A stretch of 64,000 nucleotides of DNA from Shewanella oneidensis MR-1 (GTDB taxonomy: Bacteria > Pseudomonadota > Gammaproteobacteria > Enterobacterales > Shewanellaceae). The translations under genes were made by a program, and so were the position numbers. Below, piece after piece: positions 10,501 to 17,571 of this stretch. The notes below the pieces were generated by a model, which saw only the letters and a program-made list of their open reading frames with translations, was not told the DNA's origin and did no database searches. How positions within the stretch are numbered: position 1 is the first letter of the stretch; every line of letters begins with the position of its first letter. The stretch lies in assembly GCF_000146165.2 (NCBI RefSeq), contig NC_004347.2, positions 1,674,001 through 1,738,000 of the forward strand. Direction: 5' to 3'.

Positions 10501-12162
10501 GCCAAGACGGGCCGATTGCGGCGTAATTTCTCGCAGGGCGTAGGGTTTAGCAAACTGAATAAAATGCGCCTCAGAAAGCTCCGCCTTAGCTGAGCTTGCT
10601 TGTTGTAAAACAGCTTTTAACTCGTTCAGTAGCAAGGTTTTATCGTTAGCCGCAAACAGTAGGATTTGTGCCACGCTGCGTTGACGATAGGCGTCATCGC
10701 GCGTGTGATCTGGGCGGTATTCTTCGAGTACTAAATGGAAGTTTGTGCCACCAAAACCGAAGGAGCTTATCCCAGCGCGGCGCGGCGTATCATCACTGCG
10801 TTGGATCCAAGGGCGCGCCTCGGTATTGAGATAAAAGGGCGAGCGATCAATCTCAAGCTTAGGATTGGGCTTGCTGACGTTAATCGTGGGTGGCAATACT
10901 TTATGGTGCAGTGCCAGCGCGGCCTTAATCACACCCGCCGTGCCCGCGGTGGATTTAGTGTGGCCCACCTGAGATTTGACTGAGCCTAAGGCGATATGCT
11001 GTAACTGCGCGTTATCCTGAGAAAACACTGAGCTTAAACCAGTAAATTCCGCTACATCGCCTGCGGCTGTGCCTGTGCCGTGGGCCTCAATCAAGCCAAC
11101 AGTGTGCGGCGCAAAGCCCGCGTCATCATAGGCGCGCTCTAGTGCCTTGGCTTGGCCTTCGGGGCGCGGCGCATAAATGCTCTTAAATTTACCGTCCGAT
11201 GAGGCGCCTACGCCTTTGATTACCGCATAAATACGGTCGCCATCGCGCTCGGCATCGTCGAGGCGTTTTAAGGCGACCATGCCGATGCCTTCGCCAATCA
11301 TCATGCCCTTAGAGTCGATATCGAAGGGTTGGATTTGCTCGTTGGTGGTAAAGGCGGGTGTCTTTGAGAAACTCATATACATGTAAGGCGAGTTGTCGGT
11401 ACAGACACCGCCGGTGATCATCATGTCGCTGCGACCTTCGGTCAGTTCGGTGAGCGCCATACGCATGGCGGCAAGCGATCCTGCGCAGGCGGCATCGACG
11501 ACGCAGTTCATTCCACCTAAATCGAAACGGTTGGCGATGCGTCCGGCAATCACGTTGCCAAGGGAGCCGGGGAAGGAGTTTTCTTCCCAGTGGACATATT
11601 GGTCTTGGAATTTTTTGATCAGCAGCTCGCTATCTTCATCGCTCAGGCCACTGCTTTTAAATACTTTTTTAAGCACAGGATATTGCAGGCGCGCGTTGAG
11701 GCTATGGCTTAGCTTTTGCCCGCCGCCAATCCCAAGGGTGATACCGATGCGGTCACGGTCGTAATCGTCTGGCAGATTGGCATCCTGCAGCACTTCTTTG
11801 GCTACGACGAGGGAAAGCAATTGTGAGCTGTCGGTGAGTTCCAAAATATTGGGCGGCAGACCAAACTCCATAGGATTGAAGTCGACCTCTGGCATAAAGC
11901 CACCGCGCTTGCAGTAACTTTTATCGGCCTTGGATTTATCCACGTCGTAATAGTCATCAATCGCCCAATGGCTGGCTGGCACGTCGGTAATGGCATCAAT
12001 CTTGTCGCAAATTAAATCCCAAAACTTATTTAAATAGCGTGAGTTTGCAAAGATACTCGCCATACCAACGATGGCAATGGGCATATCTTTCAAGCGTTTA
12101 TTTAGCCTTTTATCGGCTTTTTTATCGGTTGAAGGTTGAGGCTGTGAAGGGGTATGGCTCAT
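4567..12162 (-). CDS. pfaA: PUFA synthase multidomain subunit PfaA (KS-MAT-4xACP-KR-DH)
   Basis: 2531-residue megasynthase. Domain order seen: ketosynthase (DAACAGS, Cys226); malonyl-CoA acyltransferase (GHSFGE, Ser703); a charged linker of repeated VEK units near residues 990-1020; a Gln/Ala/Pro-rich linker; four near-identical ACPs, each with LGIDSIKR carrying the phosphopantetheine Ser (about residues 1265, 1367, 1475 and 1577); a ketoreductase (TGGAKG near 1918, then LAGRS); and a C-terminal dehydratase-like domain with DHCINGH near 2240. Four ACPs is at the low end of the family, where other marine strains carry five or six. The ATG start overlaps the pfaR stop (TAATG). The ACPs must be modified by PfaE, encoded just upstream on the other strand. 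Confidence 0.97.
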   Translation of the reverse strand: MSHTPSQPQPSTDKKADKRLNKRLKDMPIAIVGMASIFANSRYLNKFWDLICDKIDAITDVPASHWAIDDYYDVDKSKADKSYCKRGGFMPEVDFNPMEFGLPPNILELTDSSQLLSLVVAKEVLQDANLPDDYDRDRIGITLGIGGGQKLSHSLNARLQYPVLKKVFKSSGLSDEDSELLIKKFQDQYVHWEENSFPGSLGNVIAGRIANRFDLGGMNCVVDAACAGSLAAMRMALTELTEGRSDMMITGGVCTDNSPYMYMSFSKTPAFTTNEQIQPFDIDSKGMMIGEGIGMVALKRLDDAERDGDRIYAVIKGVGASSDGKFKSIYAPRPEGQAKALERAYDDAGFAPHTVGLIEAHGTGTAAGDVAEFTGLSSVFSQDNAQLQHIALGSVKSQVGHTKSTAGTAGVIKAALALHHKVLPPTINVSKPNPKLEIDRSPFYLNTEARPWIQRSDDTPRRAGISSFGFGGTNFHLVLEEYRPDHTRDDAYRQRSVAQILLFAANDKTLLLNELKAVLQQASSAKAELSEAHFIQFAKPYALREITPQSARLGFIAKDYAQLQTLLTQAIAQLEANNAESWQLPSGISYRAKALVNEQTKIAALFAGQGAQYLNMGLELANNFPELRRHIHASDKVFSTHGKPALSSVLYPIPAFDDESIKAQETALTNTLYAQSAIGALSMAQYALFTQAGFAPDMLAGHSFGELSALCAAGVISMDDYIKLAFERGQAMAQSSQDTDAGVMYAVILKQKQDIEVINGCLAQFEGVKVANYNSPTQLVIAGASAATQQAAKAISELGFKAIALPVSGAFHTPLVAHAQKPFSAAIDKAQFNTPKIALYANGTGQLHPIDANAIKAALKDHMLQSVHFSEQLEAMYAAGARVFVEFGPKNILQKLTENTLAAQLNELCIISINPNPKGDSDSQLRSAAVQLAVAGVKLREIDPYQAELIAPAATSAMNIKLNATNYISPATRSKMVDSLQSGKITSQVQYVDRIVEKVVEKVVEKPVIVEKILEKVVEVEKPVAQNSNNIQQQTPAQPASFTAGQTNQDALSAFFAAQTQAAQLHQQFLAIPQQYGDTVSALMAEQAKMASLGIAIPESLQRSMELFHQHQAQTLKSHSDFMQLQTSSSQAVLALLGQMPASQVQAPIQAAAPVAVAVTKPVVPAQAPVVQGLAAEPKVTAVPVSEPTVQQPQVALAQVAQTKVTQPPLAQPQVQTVAAQTSALQVKPALQQIEHAMLSVVADKTGYPVEMLELSMDMEADLGIDSIKRVEILGTVQDELPNLPELSPEDLAECRTLGEIVALFSQAAPVTSATTVSHATQSAVAASAAVSNDEIERTMMAVVADKTGYPVEMLELSMDMEADLGIDSIKRVEILGTVQDELPNLPELSPEDLAECRTLGEIVALFSQAVPVAAQTFAAMAATNPQVVASAVTPIAAVSDGEIEHTMMAVVADKTGYPVEMLELSMDMEADLGIDSIKRVEILGTVQDKLPNLPELSPEDLAECRTLGEIAALFSQAAPVTAAATVSHATQSAIAARAAVSNDEIERTMMAVVADKTGYPVEMLELSMDMEADLGIDSIKRVEILGTVQDQLPNLPELSPEDLAECRTLGEIVALYAGSQSSSEALQQNHAATIQETQEAIAKTVEETIDLPPHSEVMLKKLPAAAELARIIATSDVQLTANSYVVIGDDGHNAGVIAEKLHAQGVKVAVVRSPKTVVTSASPLDSHIASFTLEAIDDESICEVINQIEALGQIAGFIHLQPQHKSVADKGAGLVLVDEAKASVEQAFLFAKFLQPLLTERDYCRFVTVSCIDGGFGYIGMDESVGALISQSELNQAALFGLTKTLNHEWPGVVCRALDIAPNLDAKTVANAVVQEYYLQDAPVEVGIDSNFDRVTLVAGTAALRHPPAVLSNADKILVTGGAKGVTFECALSLAKRCQAHFFLAGRSAHQVIPAWAEGKKSNELKAAAIAHLQSLGDKPTPKQVDALVWPVQSSLEISHALAAFDAIGASAEYLSVDVNDPAAIASTIAPINALSPITGIIHGAGVLADKHIQDKTLNEFERVYGTKVTGLNNLLSTLDLSQVKLIALFSSAAGFYGNTGQSDYAMSNDILNKAALQLAQQLPQAKVMSFDWGPWDGGMVNPALKKMFIDRGVYVIPLKAGAELFASQLLSDTGAQLLVGTDMQGNTANAVEVASAKKPEADLATALDPQPMAQTVPQSIRVMRSLDPKRMSFIEDHCINGHAVLPTVCAIDWMREAAKAHLGTAVSVSDYRLLKGVIFDEALLARNAPIELELMLTPLADAAQQSTEALAALISFEGRPQYQAVLVAQTDDMPDAQRFEVGELHSLIQEMAQQPAIANRESLYSDGTLFHGPRLQGISEVLTFDDQHLMAKVELPQVALDDCGKFAPKLEDKGTQPFAEDLLLQAMLVWARLKYQAASLPSTIGEFVSYAPLSFGEKAVLVLDVLKHSSRSLEANIALYHQDGRLSCEMKRAKVTISKTLNQAFLANKPQQLAQVQASIQNMAEVSVK

Positions 12163-13070
12163 TATGAGTCTCCACTGGCAAAGCGGGTGGCTGTTGCCTT
12201 ATTAAGGGATTTAGCGATGGCTTTTGGGGTTTGCACGCCAGGAAAGCGGGCTAAAAATGTGTGGTAGTTGCGCACCAGCAATTTACGCAGATGAAACGGC
12301 CCGTCTTGCAGTACATAAGCGATATAGCGATTGGCCGCTTGGGTATTACTGTCTTGATAAATATCGATATAAATCCAATCTGTCTTGCTATCTATACCAA
12401 GGAGCACTGATTTAGGCTTGGCTTCGGTTAGTTGCGGTGGCAGTGTTAATGACACCACTTGCACTACGGTGTCGCCATCGGTGCTTGGCAGGGCGAGCGC
12501 TTTTGCTAAGGTTTCGGAGTTAACCGTATAGGTTTGTACATCGCTGCCTTGGGCAATCGGTAATTGATTAAAATACTGTTTAGGGACAAGCTCTTGGTCA
12601 AACTCGTCGAGGCGCGATACCCCATAACGCTTAAGGCAACGGGCTAAGCCTGAGCGCGATACATTGGGGTTAATAAAGGTTTGCGTGGCTTTAAGTAGCC
12701 TATCGAGCGGCAGCTTTAGCTGATACCTCAGTCCCACCACCACATATTCTTCAATTGGGGTGAGGGTGGTATTGAGATGATGCGGTGTATTCGGGCTATC
12801 GTTAATCGATTCGCGCTTACGCCATTTACGCACTGTGGCTTCGGTAATATTTAAAATTTTAGCAAGCTGACTGACACTCAATTCAGATTGCTGAATAAAG
12901 TGGCGCATTTCTGGCGTGGTGGTGGCATTTCGGTGTCTTACCACCTTGTGGCGAGAGTTTTTCTCTGTGCTCGATTTTTGTTTGCGAACAATATCTGCGA
13001 CTTGAGTGCCAACTTTTGGAGAGCTCATACTTGTCAGTGCGATCCCATCATTATTATTTTCATCCAACAT
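12162..13070 (-). CDS. pfaR: PfaR, transcriptional regulator of the pfa cluster
   Basis: 302-residue DNA-binding regulator, first gene of the minus-strand pfa chain. A helix-turn-helix is visible around residues 66-93 (LSVSQLAKILNITEATVRKW). The rest shows integrase/transposase-like features (a WIYIDIY segment after GIDSK), which is typical of PfaR. Family members activate pfaABCD transcription. The start is ATG at 13070 with no strong Shine-Dalgarno. The stop shares one base with the pfaA ATG, so PfaR and PfaA are probably translated in a fixed relation. Upstream is the 655-bp divergent region shared with pfaE. Confidence 0.9.
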   Translation of the reverse strand: MLDENNNDGIALTSMSSPKVGTQVADIVRKQKSSTEKNSRHKVVRHRNATTTPEMRHFIQQSELSVSQLAKILNITEATVRKWRKRESINDSPNTPHHLNTTLTPIEEYVVVGLRYQLKLPLDRLLKATQTFINPNVSRSGLARCLKRYGVSRLDEFDQELVPKQYFNQLPIAQGSDVQTYTVNSETLAKALALPSTDGDTVVQVVSLTLPPQLTEAKPKSVLLGIDSKTDWIYIDIYQDSNTQAANRYIAYVLQDGPFHLRKLLVRNYHTFLARFPGVQTPKAIAKSLNKATATRFASGDS

Positions 13071-13725
13071 AATCTATCGGGACTGCATGATATGGCCTTT
13101 TAAACCGAGTCAAAATTCATGCTTAAAAGAGGCTTAAAACCCGTGTTTTTAGATATTTTACAGTACACAATGGTGATGCAGATTACCTGAGGTTTTTGCT
13201 CGATACAATCATGTGGGACTTGAAATGGTTTTTTAATGTTCAAATCGGCCATGTTGATTATCGTTAAATCCTATTTAACTAGGGCGTGTTGATGTTTCAG
13301 GGTTATTTTTGCAGCAATTTGGCTAGCTTTTATGCAAGGCAAAGTCCGTGCAGTGTAGTTATTCTACATAAACGGACGATAACGCGGCAGAAAAGCTAGC
13401 CAAATGCTGCCCGAAGGGTTCGTCTGGCAAGCCCTTGCTCTTACTTTCTGTCATAAGAGCCGCTCGTCATTTGAGTAGAATAACTACACATTATTCCTCG
13501 TTTCGCGAGCACGAACTTGCCATAACGAACAAAATCTAATCTCGAAACGTCAACACGCCCTAACAGTGCTTGATAAAATATTCTATAAAATTCAGTTTAT
13601 TAGTGATGGTTTTGATATATTGCTCGTCACGCTATCAGAACGGGGTAAAATAGCGCGGCAATCAAGGTATTATGGATGTCATGATTTTGATGACATGGTT
13701 ATGAGGACTCAGAAATACAAGGCTT
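13071..13725. promoter_or_regulatory. Divergent pfaR/pfaE intergenic region
   Basis: This 655-bp non-coding stretch separates the divergent pfaR and pfaE genes and must hold both promoters. Its middle (13280-13562) is occupied by a MITE-like element listed separately. The flanks (13071-13279 and 13563-13725) are AT-rich with several TATAAA-like words, for example around 13575-13590, but no pair of boxes was clear enough to name a promoter. Confidence 0.6.
13280..13562. repeat. MITE-like element, full-length copy (TA-flanked)
   Basis: About 280-bp non-coding element with terminal inverted repeats: AGGGCGTGTTGATGTTT at 13281-13297 and its near-perfect complement at 13545-13561 (16 of 17). Both ends are bordered by TA (13280-13281 and 13561-13562), as expected for a TA target duplication. 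Inside is a long nested inverted repeat: arms 13311-13331 and 13391-13410 (GCAGCAATTTGGCTAGC and complement), enclosing GTCCGT/ACGGAC and TGTAG/CTACA pairs. It carries no ORF of its own. Related copies are at 25520-25670 and 63039-63110. Confidence 0.85.
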
Positions 13726-14694
13726 TTGGATAATCAGATGAAGATTGAGCTTTTTTTTATACCATTAGCCGAGATGGATGCTGAAATGGTGAGCCGTTGT
13801 ATGGCGCTGTTGAGTGAGGACGAGCGTGCAAAAGTGGCGCGTTACCTTGCGCCCAAGGCGCAAATGAATGGCTTATTGGTGCGAGCGGCGCTGCGCTGTG
13901 TCTTATCTCAAGGGCTGCAATCTCCAAATGAATCTTCACTTAACGCATTTTCATCTAACACAGGCTCACTACCCATTGCTCCCCAAGATTGGTGTTTTGA
14001 GTATGGGGCAAAGGGCAAACCCAGTCTCTGCCATGAGCAGTTTCTGAAGACGGGTATTGAGTTTAACTTAAGCCACAGTGGCGACTGGTTATTGATAGCC
14101 TTGGCGCAAGGGCGGGCTCATACAAAATTCATCGATCAAAGTGCAAAAACTCGCTTAGGTTTAGGTGTCGATATTGAGCGGGCCCGGGCAAGCACAAATA
14201 TTTACCCCATTCTGAATCATTATTTTTCTGCGCGAGAAACCGAGGCGCTACTGGCATTGCCGGGCGAAACCGCCCACCGCCAACGATTTTTTGACCTGTG
14301 GGCGCTTAAAGAGTCCTACATCAAGGCAACAGGTTTAGGCTTAGCGCAGTCGTTAAAATCCTTTGCCTTTGAGTTGATGCCTGATGCACTTGTCGAGGTC
14401 CATCCCAATCAAGTAGCGCTTCGCCATGAATGGGTTGAACTTAAAAGGCGAGAACCCTTTGCGTTACCAAGCCAGCTTAAATTGTATTGCGAGATTAAGC
14501 CTACGGCGGCGTTTCTGCCCGATTCTGCGCATCCGCCGCCAGAAAACTTGCACGTGCAAAGCTACTTTGGTCGGCTTGATGAGGAATATCGCTTTGGCTT
14601 GAGTCTCATTCATCCTAACGCGCTATCGAATGTGCAGATTTCGATGACGCTTGCCAGCATCAAATCGTTGTTAGCGGCTAGTTTGGCTGACTAA
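13726..14694 (+). CDS. pfaE: PfaE, Sfp-type 4'-phosphopantetheinyl transferase
   Basis: 322-residue enzyme that transfers 4'-phosphopantetheine from CoA to the Ser of the PfaA acyl carrier repeats, turning apo- into holo-PUFA synthase. The diagnostic motifs are present: GLGVDIE near residue 145 (Mg-binding Asp and Glu) and WALKESYIKATG near residue 190 (the W-KE-K signature). It is divergent from pfaR, the usual Shewanella arrangement. Start choice is uncertain: TTG at 13726, or the in-frame ATG at 13738 four codons later; neither has a strong ribosome binding site. Confidence 0.93.
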   Translation: MDNQMKIELFFIPLAEMDAEMVSRCMALLSEDERAKVARYLAPKAQMNGLLVRAALRCVLSQGLQSPNESSLNAFSSNTGSLPIAPQDWCFEYGAKGKPSLCHEQFLKTGIEFNLSHSGDWLLIALAQGRAHTKFIDQSAKTRLGLGVDIERARASTNIYPILNHYFSARETEALLALPGETAHRQRFFDLWALKESYIKATGLGLAQSLKSFAFELMPDALVEVHPNQVALRHEWVELKRREPFALPSQLKLYCEIKPTAAFLPDSAHPPPENLHVQSYFGRLDEEYRFGLSLIHPNALSNVQISMTLASIKSLLAASLAD

Positions 14695-14815
14695 CGCTTA
14701 TTTGCCCCTATTGCTCAGTCTGCAGGTTGCTGCTTTGATGTGACAGAGTCATTCATCTTGGATTAAACATCGCTCGTTATAGTCATGTCATAGCATTAAC
14801 TCACAAGGTTTTTTT

Positions 14816-15391
14816 ATGACAAAACGGAATTGCTTTTCACGTGCGCCCTTTTTACCAGCGGGTCTTATATCGGTAACCGCTGTGGTGCTACTCAGTGGCT
14901 GTGGTTATTTTGGTGGTGATGAAAAGCAGCAATTGGAGCAGGCTTGGCTTGCACAAGATCCTCAATTGCAGCAAGTGGTTGAGCAAATTCGCAGTCGCGG
15001 GCTAGATGTTGTGGCTCAAAGCGCAGCGGCGGGTACAGTGTCCGCCTGCGTAACAGAGAAACTGACGCAAGATCCCTTAGGTAAGTTAGTGAATGTCGAA
15101 GGTGCCTTAGTGGAGTCGGCCAAGGTGGCAGAATTACTCGGTGACTTACAGAAGTTAATGGAGCAAGAGGTGAGTTTTGATCAAGTCGCAAGCTTGCTGC
15201 AAAAGGGGGCGGATGCGGCGGCCTATGCAAAAAACCTTATTGATCAGCAAGGATTAGAGCAAGCTATACAAAGCCTTAAACAAATGGCACTCGCCAGTGA
15301 GCAATTTGCGCAGCAGGATTTAGGCGCGCATTTTCAGCAGTTATTGCTAGAGTGTAAAGCCTCTCCTCCTGCAACAACTCCAGCAAACTAA
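14816..15391 (+). CDS. Putative lipoprotein
   Basis: 191-residue protein with a basic N-terminus, a hydrophobic stretch and a lipobox LLSGC, with lipidated Cys at residue 29. The mature part is Gln-rich and mostly predicted helical (many Leu/Ala heptad-like runs) with two further Cys residues (in VSACV and LLECK) that might pair. I do not recognise a characterised family. It stands alone between pfaE and the convergent alkyl sulfatase gene and ends just before a strong palindromic terminator. Confidence 0.75.
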   Translation: MTKRNCFSRAPFLPAGLISVTAVVLLSGCGYFGGDEKQQLEQAWLAQDPQLQQVVEQIRSRGLDVVAQSAAAGTVSACVTEKLTQDPLGKLVNVEGALVESAKVAELLGDLQKLMEQEVSFDQVASLLQKGADAAAYAKNLIDQQGLEQAIQSLKQMALASEQFAQQDLGAHFQQLLLECKASPPATTPAN

Positions 15392-15425
15392 TCTTGTGTG
15401 AACATCACACCCTCATCCTATAAAA

Positions 15426-15449
15426 AACGCCCTGAATATTCAGGGCGTT
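15426..15449. terminator. Bidirectional Rho-independent terminator
   Basis: Perfect 24-bp palindrome (arm AACGCCCTGAAT) between the convergent lipoprotein and alkyl sulfatase genes. Read on the minus strand it is followed by a run of six T, so it chiefly ends the alkyl sulfatase transcript; the plus-strand T-tract is weaker. Confidence 0.85.
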
Positions 15450-15456
15450 GGGTTAT

Positions 15457-17448
15457 TTATTTTGCTGTTGGTGGTAGCGGGACAATTTCAAAGTTGGCAT
15501 CGAACTGGACTAAGGTCGACATGATTTTACCAAAAGCGGTTTTATCGCCTTCCAGTTTCGCACTGCCGTTAGCCAGTAAATCTTTAAGGGTCGTTTTACC
15601 GAGTAAAATACCGGTAATATAACGTTTATCAATATAAAGATTGGTATCTGCCTCCATCGGTTTATCAACTTGAATATTGCTTAAATTACCATTGCTTAGC
15701 TCAACATAGAGTGTTTCTTTGGTGTCTGGGGTGATCACATTAAGCCTTAATAGCCCAAGCTCTGCAGCTTTGATGCTATCAACTCTTACTGCGAGAAAGT
15801 CAAACAGGGTCGAGATATCCATTTCACCTAAAATATCTGCTGAGGCCGATTTAGGTGCGCCGGGCTGGATTCCTGCTCGTAACTCTTGGGCACCCGTCAG
15901 ATAAATATTGCGCCAGCCAGCGCCCTCCGCTTGATAACCCAGTTGCTCATAGGTATCGGCAAGTAATTGTCTTGCCTCTGTGTTATTAGGTTCTGCCATC
16001 ACGACTTTATTGAGTGCGGTGGCCACAAAACGGTATTCGCCTTGGGCATAGTCGGCTTTGGCGTGTTTCAATACGGCTTTAGCACCGCCCATGTACTCAA
16101 CAAATTTGGCCGATTCATCCTTTGTCGGTAGTGGGTTTAAGTTGGCGGGATTCATATCGAAATAGCCAAGGTACATGTTGTATACGGCTTTGGCATTATG
16201 GCTGTAGGTGCCGTGGTAACCATTGGTGTACCAAGTATCGCGCACGGTCTTAGGGATAGTGGTTTGAATCGCATCGCCAATATCTTGAATACCTACGCCA
16301 TTATTGGCTAAACGCAGGGTTTGATTATGGACTAGGCCATAGTTATCCCTTTGCATTCTTAAGTAGGCATTGACATCTGCATTACCAAAGACGGGTGCTG
16401 AGTGGGCAGTGAATATAACCTGTGCATCATTACCAAAATGGTTCAGTAATTCATTGATATCCTTAGACCATTTTATCGCATCTCGAACTTTTGCCCCGCG
16501 TAAGGTATAAATGTTGTGCATGCCGTGGTAGGTGAGCTCTGCGGTCCACAATGCTTTCATTGAGGGAATATAGGTGGCCATTTCCGAGGCGGCTTCTGTG
16601 CCTGAGGCATCCATAAACACCATGTCGATACCATCAATGGTGAGTGTTTCCCACTTGTCTTTGGCATTTAAGGTGACATCGGGTTTAACGTAGGTGACTT
16701 CGCCTTTGGATAAGCCTTTGGCAAGTGCAGCATCGACAATGCCTTGCTCGTTGCGCTCTAACGTTGCGCCATATTGATAAGCGGCGCGGCGGCTCATGGC
16801 ATTTCCTGCGAGTACGTTTTCGTCAACAATTTCTTTGGTGATGTTATTGGAACCATAGACTTTGACGTTTGGGAACATATCTTTGATGGCGCGGGAGCCA
16901 CCAAAATGATCTCCATGACTGTGGGAATAAATCATTGCGACTACGGGTAAGTTATTGCCCTCGGGCAAGTGTTTAAGCGCAAATTCGAGGGATAATTTTG
17001 CCGCTTCTTTGGTCAGCAGCACGTCATAAAGGATCCAACCCGTTTTACCGCGGATAAGGGTTAAGTTGGCTAAGTCGGTGCCACGCACTTGATAAATCCC
17101 ATCGGTGACCTTGTATAAGCCGTTAGACACCATATTCAACTGAGCTTGGCGATACAGTGACGGGTTGACCGTGTCAGGGGTTTTATCGCCAATAAAGCTG
17201 AAATCGGCCCGTAATATCGCCGCTGTTGGTTCATCGAGCTCAGCAATAAGATTTTTAGAGAACTCTTCAAAGGCTTTTTTATCGGCAAAGTTAAGGGTGG
17301 CTGCCGTGGCTTTGTTTACCTCTATGGTTTGTTTGGTGGCAGGCTTCCCTTGATAGTGCAGGCTGATGTGCTCATGCTCGTGTTCAGCGGCCACTGCGCT
17401 TAAGGAGAAGCTGGCGATAATACTGATTGTCATTAAAGATTTTTGCAT
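15457..17448 (-). CDS. Alkyl/aryl-sulfatase, SdsA1/BDS1 type (metallo-beta-lactamase fold)
   Basis: 663-residue secreted hydrolase that probably removes sulfate from alkyl sulfates such as SDS. It has a signal peptide (cut near SAVAA|E), followed by a His-rich EHEHEH segment. The metallo-beta-lactamase Zn motif HSHGDHFGG (His176, His178, Asp180, His181) is present, further ligands are expected in the FMDASGTEAASE and FTAHSAPVFG segments, and a C-terminal SCP2-like domain spans about residues 530-663. This matches the three-domain layout of SdsA1. Natural substrates in the organism are not known from sequence. The LysR gene lies divergently 123 bp away and probably controls it. Confidence 0.9.
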   Translation of the reverse strand: MQKSLMTISIIASFSLSAVAAEHEHEHISLHYQGKPATKQTIEVNKATAATLNFADKKAFEEFSKNLIAELDEPTAAILRADFSFIGDKTPDTVNPSLYRQAQLNMVSNGLYKVTDGIYQVRGTDLANLTLIRGKTGWILYDVLLTKEAAKLSLEFALKHLPEGNNLPVVAMIYSHSHGDHFGGSRAIKDMFPNVKVYGSNNITKEIVDENVLAGNAMSRRAAYQYGATLERNEQGIVDAALAKGLSKGEVTYVKPDVTLNAKDKWETLTIDGIDMVFMDASGTEAASEMATYIPSMKALWTAELTYHGMHNIYTLRGAKVRDAIKWSKDINELLNHFGNDAQVIFTAHSAPVFGNADVNAYLRMQRDNYGLVHNQTLRLANNGVGIQDIGDAIQTTIPKTVRDTWYTNGYHGTYSHNAKAVYNMYLGYFDMNPANLNPLPTKDESAKFVEYMGGAKAVLKHAKADYAQGEYRFVATALNKVVMAEPNNTEARQLLADTYEQLGYQAEGAGWRNIYLTGAQELRAGIQPGAPKSASADILGEMDISTLFDFLAVRVDSIKAAELGLLRLNVITPDTKETLYVELSNGNLSNIQVDKPMEADTNLYIDKRYITGILLGKTTLKDLLANGSAKLEGDKTAFGKIMSTLVQFDANFEIVPLPPTAK

Positions 17449-17516
17449 TATTTTACCTACCGATAAGTGGGATTGTGTCGTTGATGCTTTGAGTATAGCC
17501 AGCTTGTGTATTTAGG

Positions 17517-17557
17517 TAACTCGAGTTAGCTTGGGTTGTAATATTCATATTGTGAAT
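17517..17557. promoter_or_regulatory. Candidate LysR-type operator sites
   Basis: The short divergent region between the alkyl sulfatase and the LysR gene holds two dyads: the perfect 12-bp palindrome TAACTCGAGTTA (17517-17528), and ATTCATATTGTGAAT (17543-17557), which has the T-N11-A form typical of LysR-family boxes. They lie about 15 bp apart, one to two helical turns centre to centre, and just upstream of the regulator start. Confidence 0.55.
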
Positions 17558-17571
17558 GAGTTAGCTCCCTT

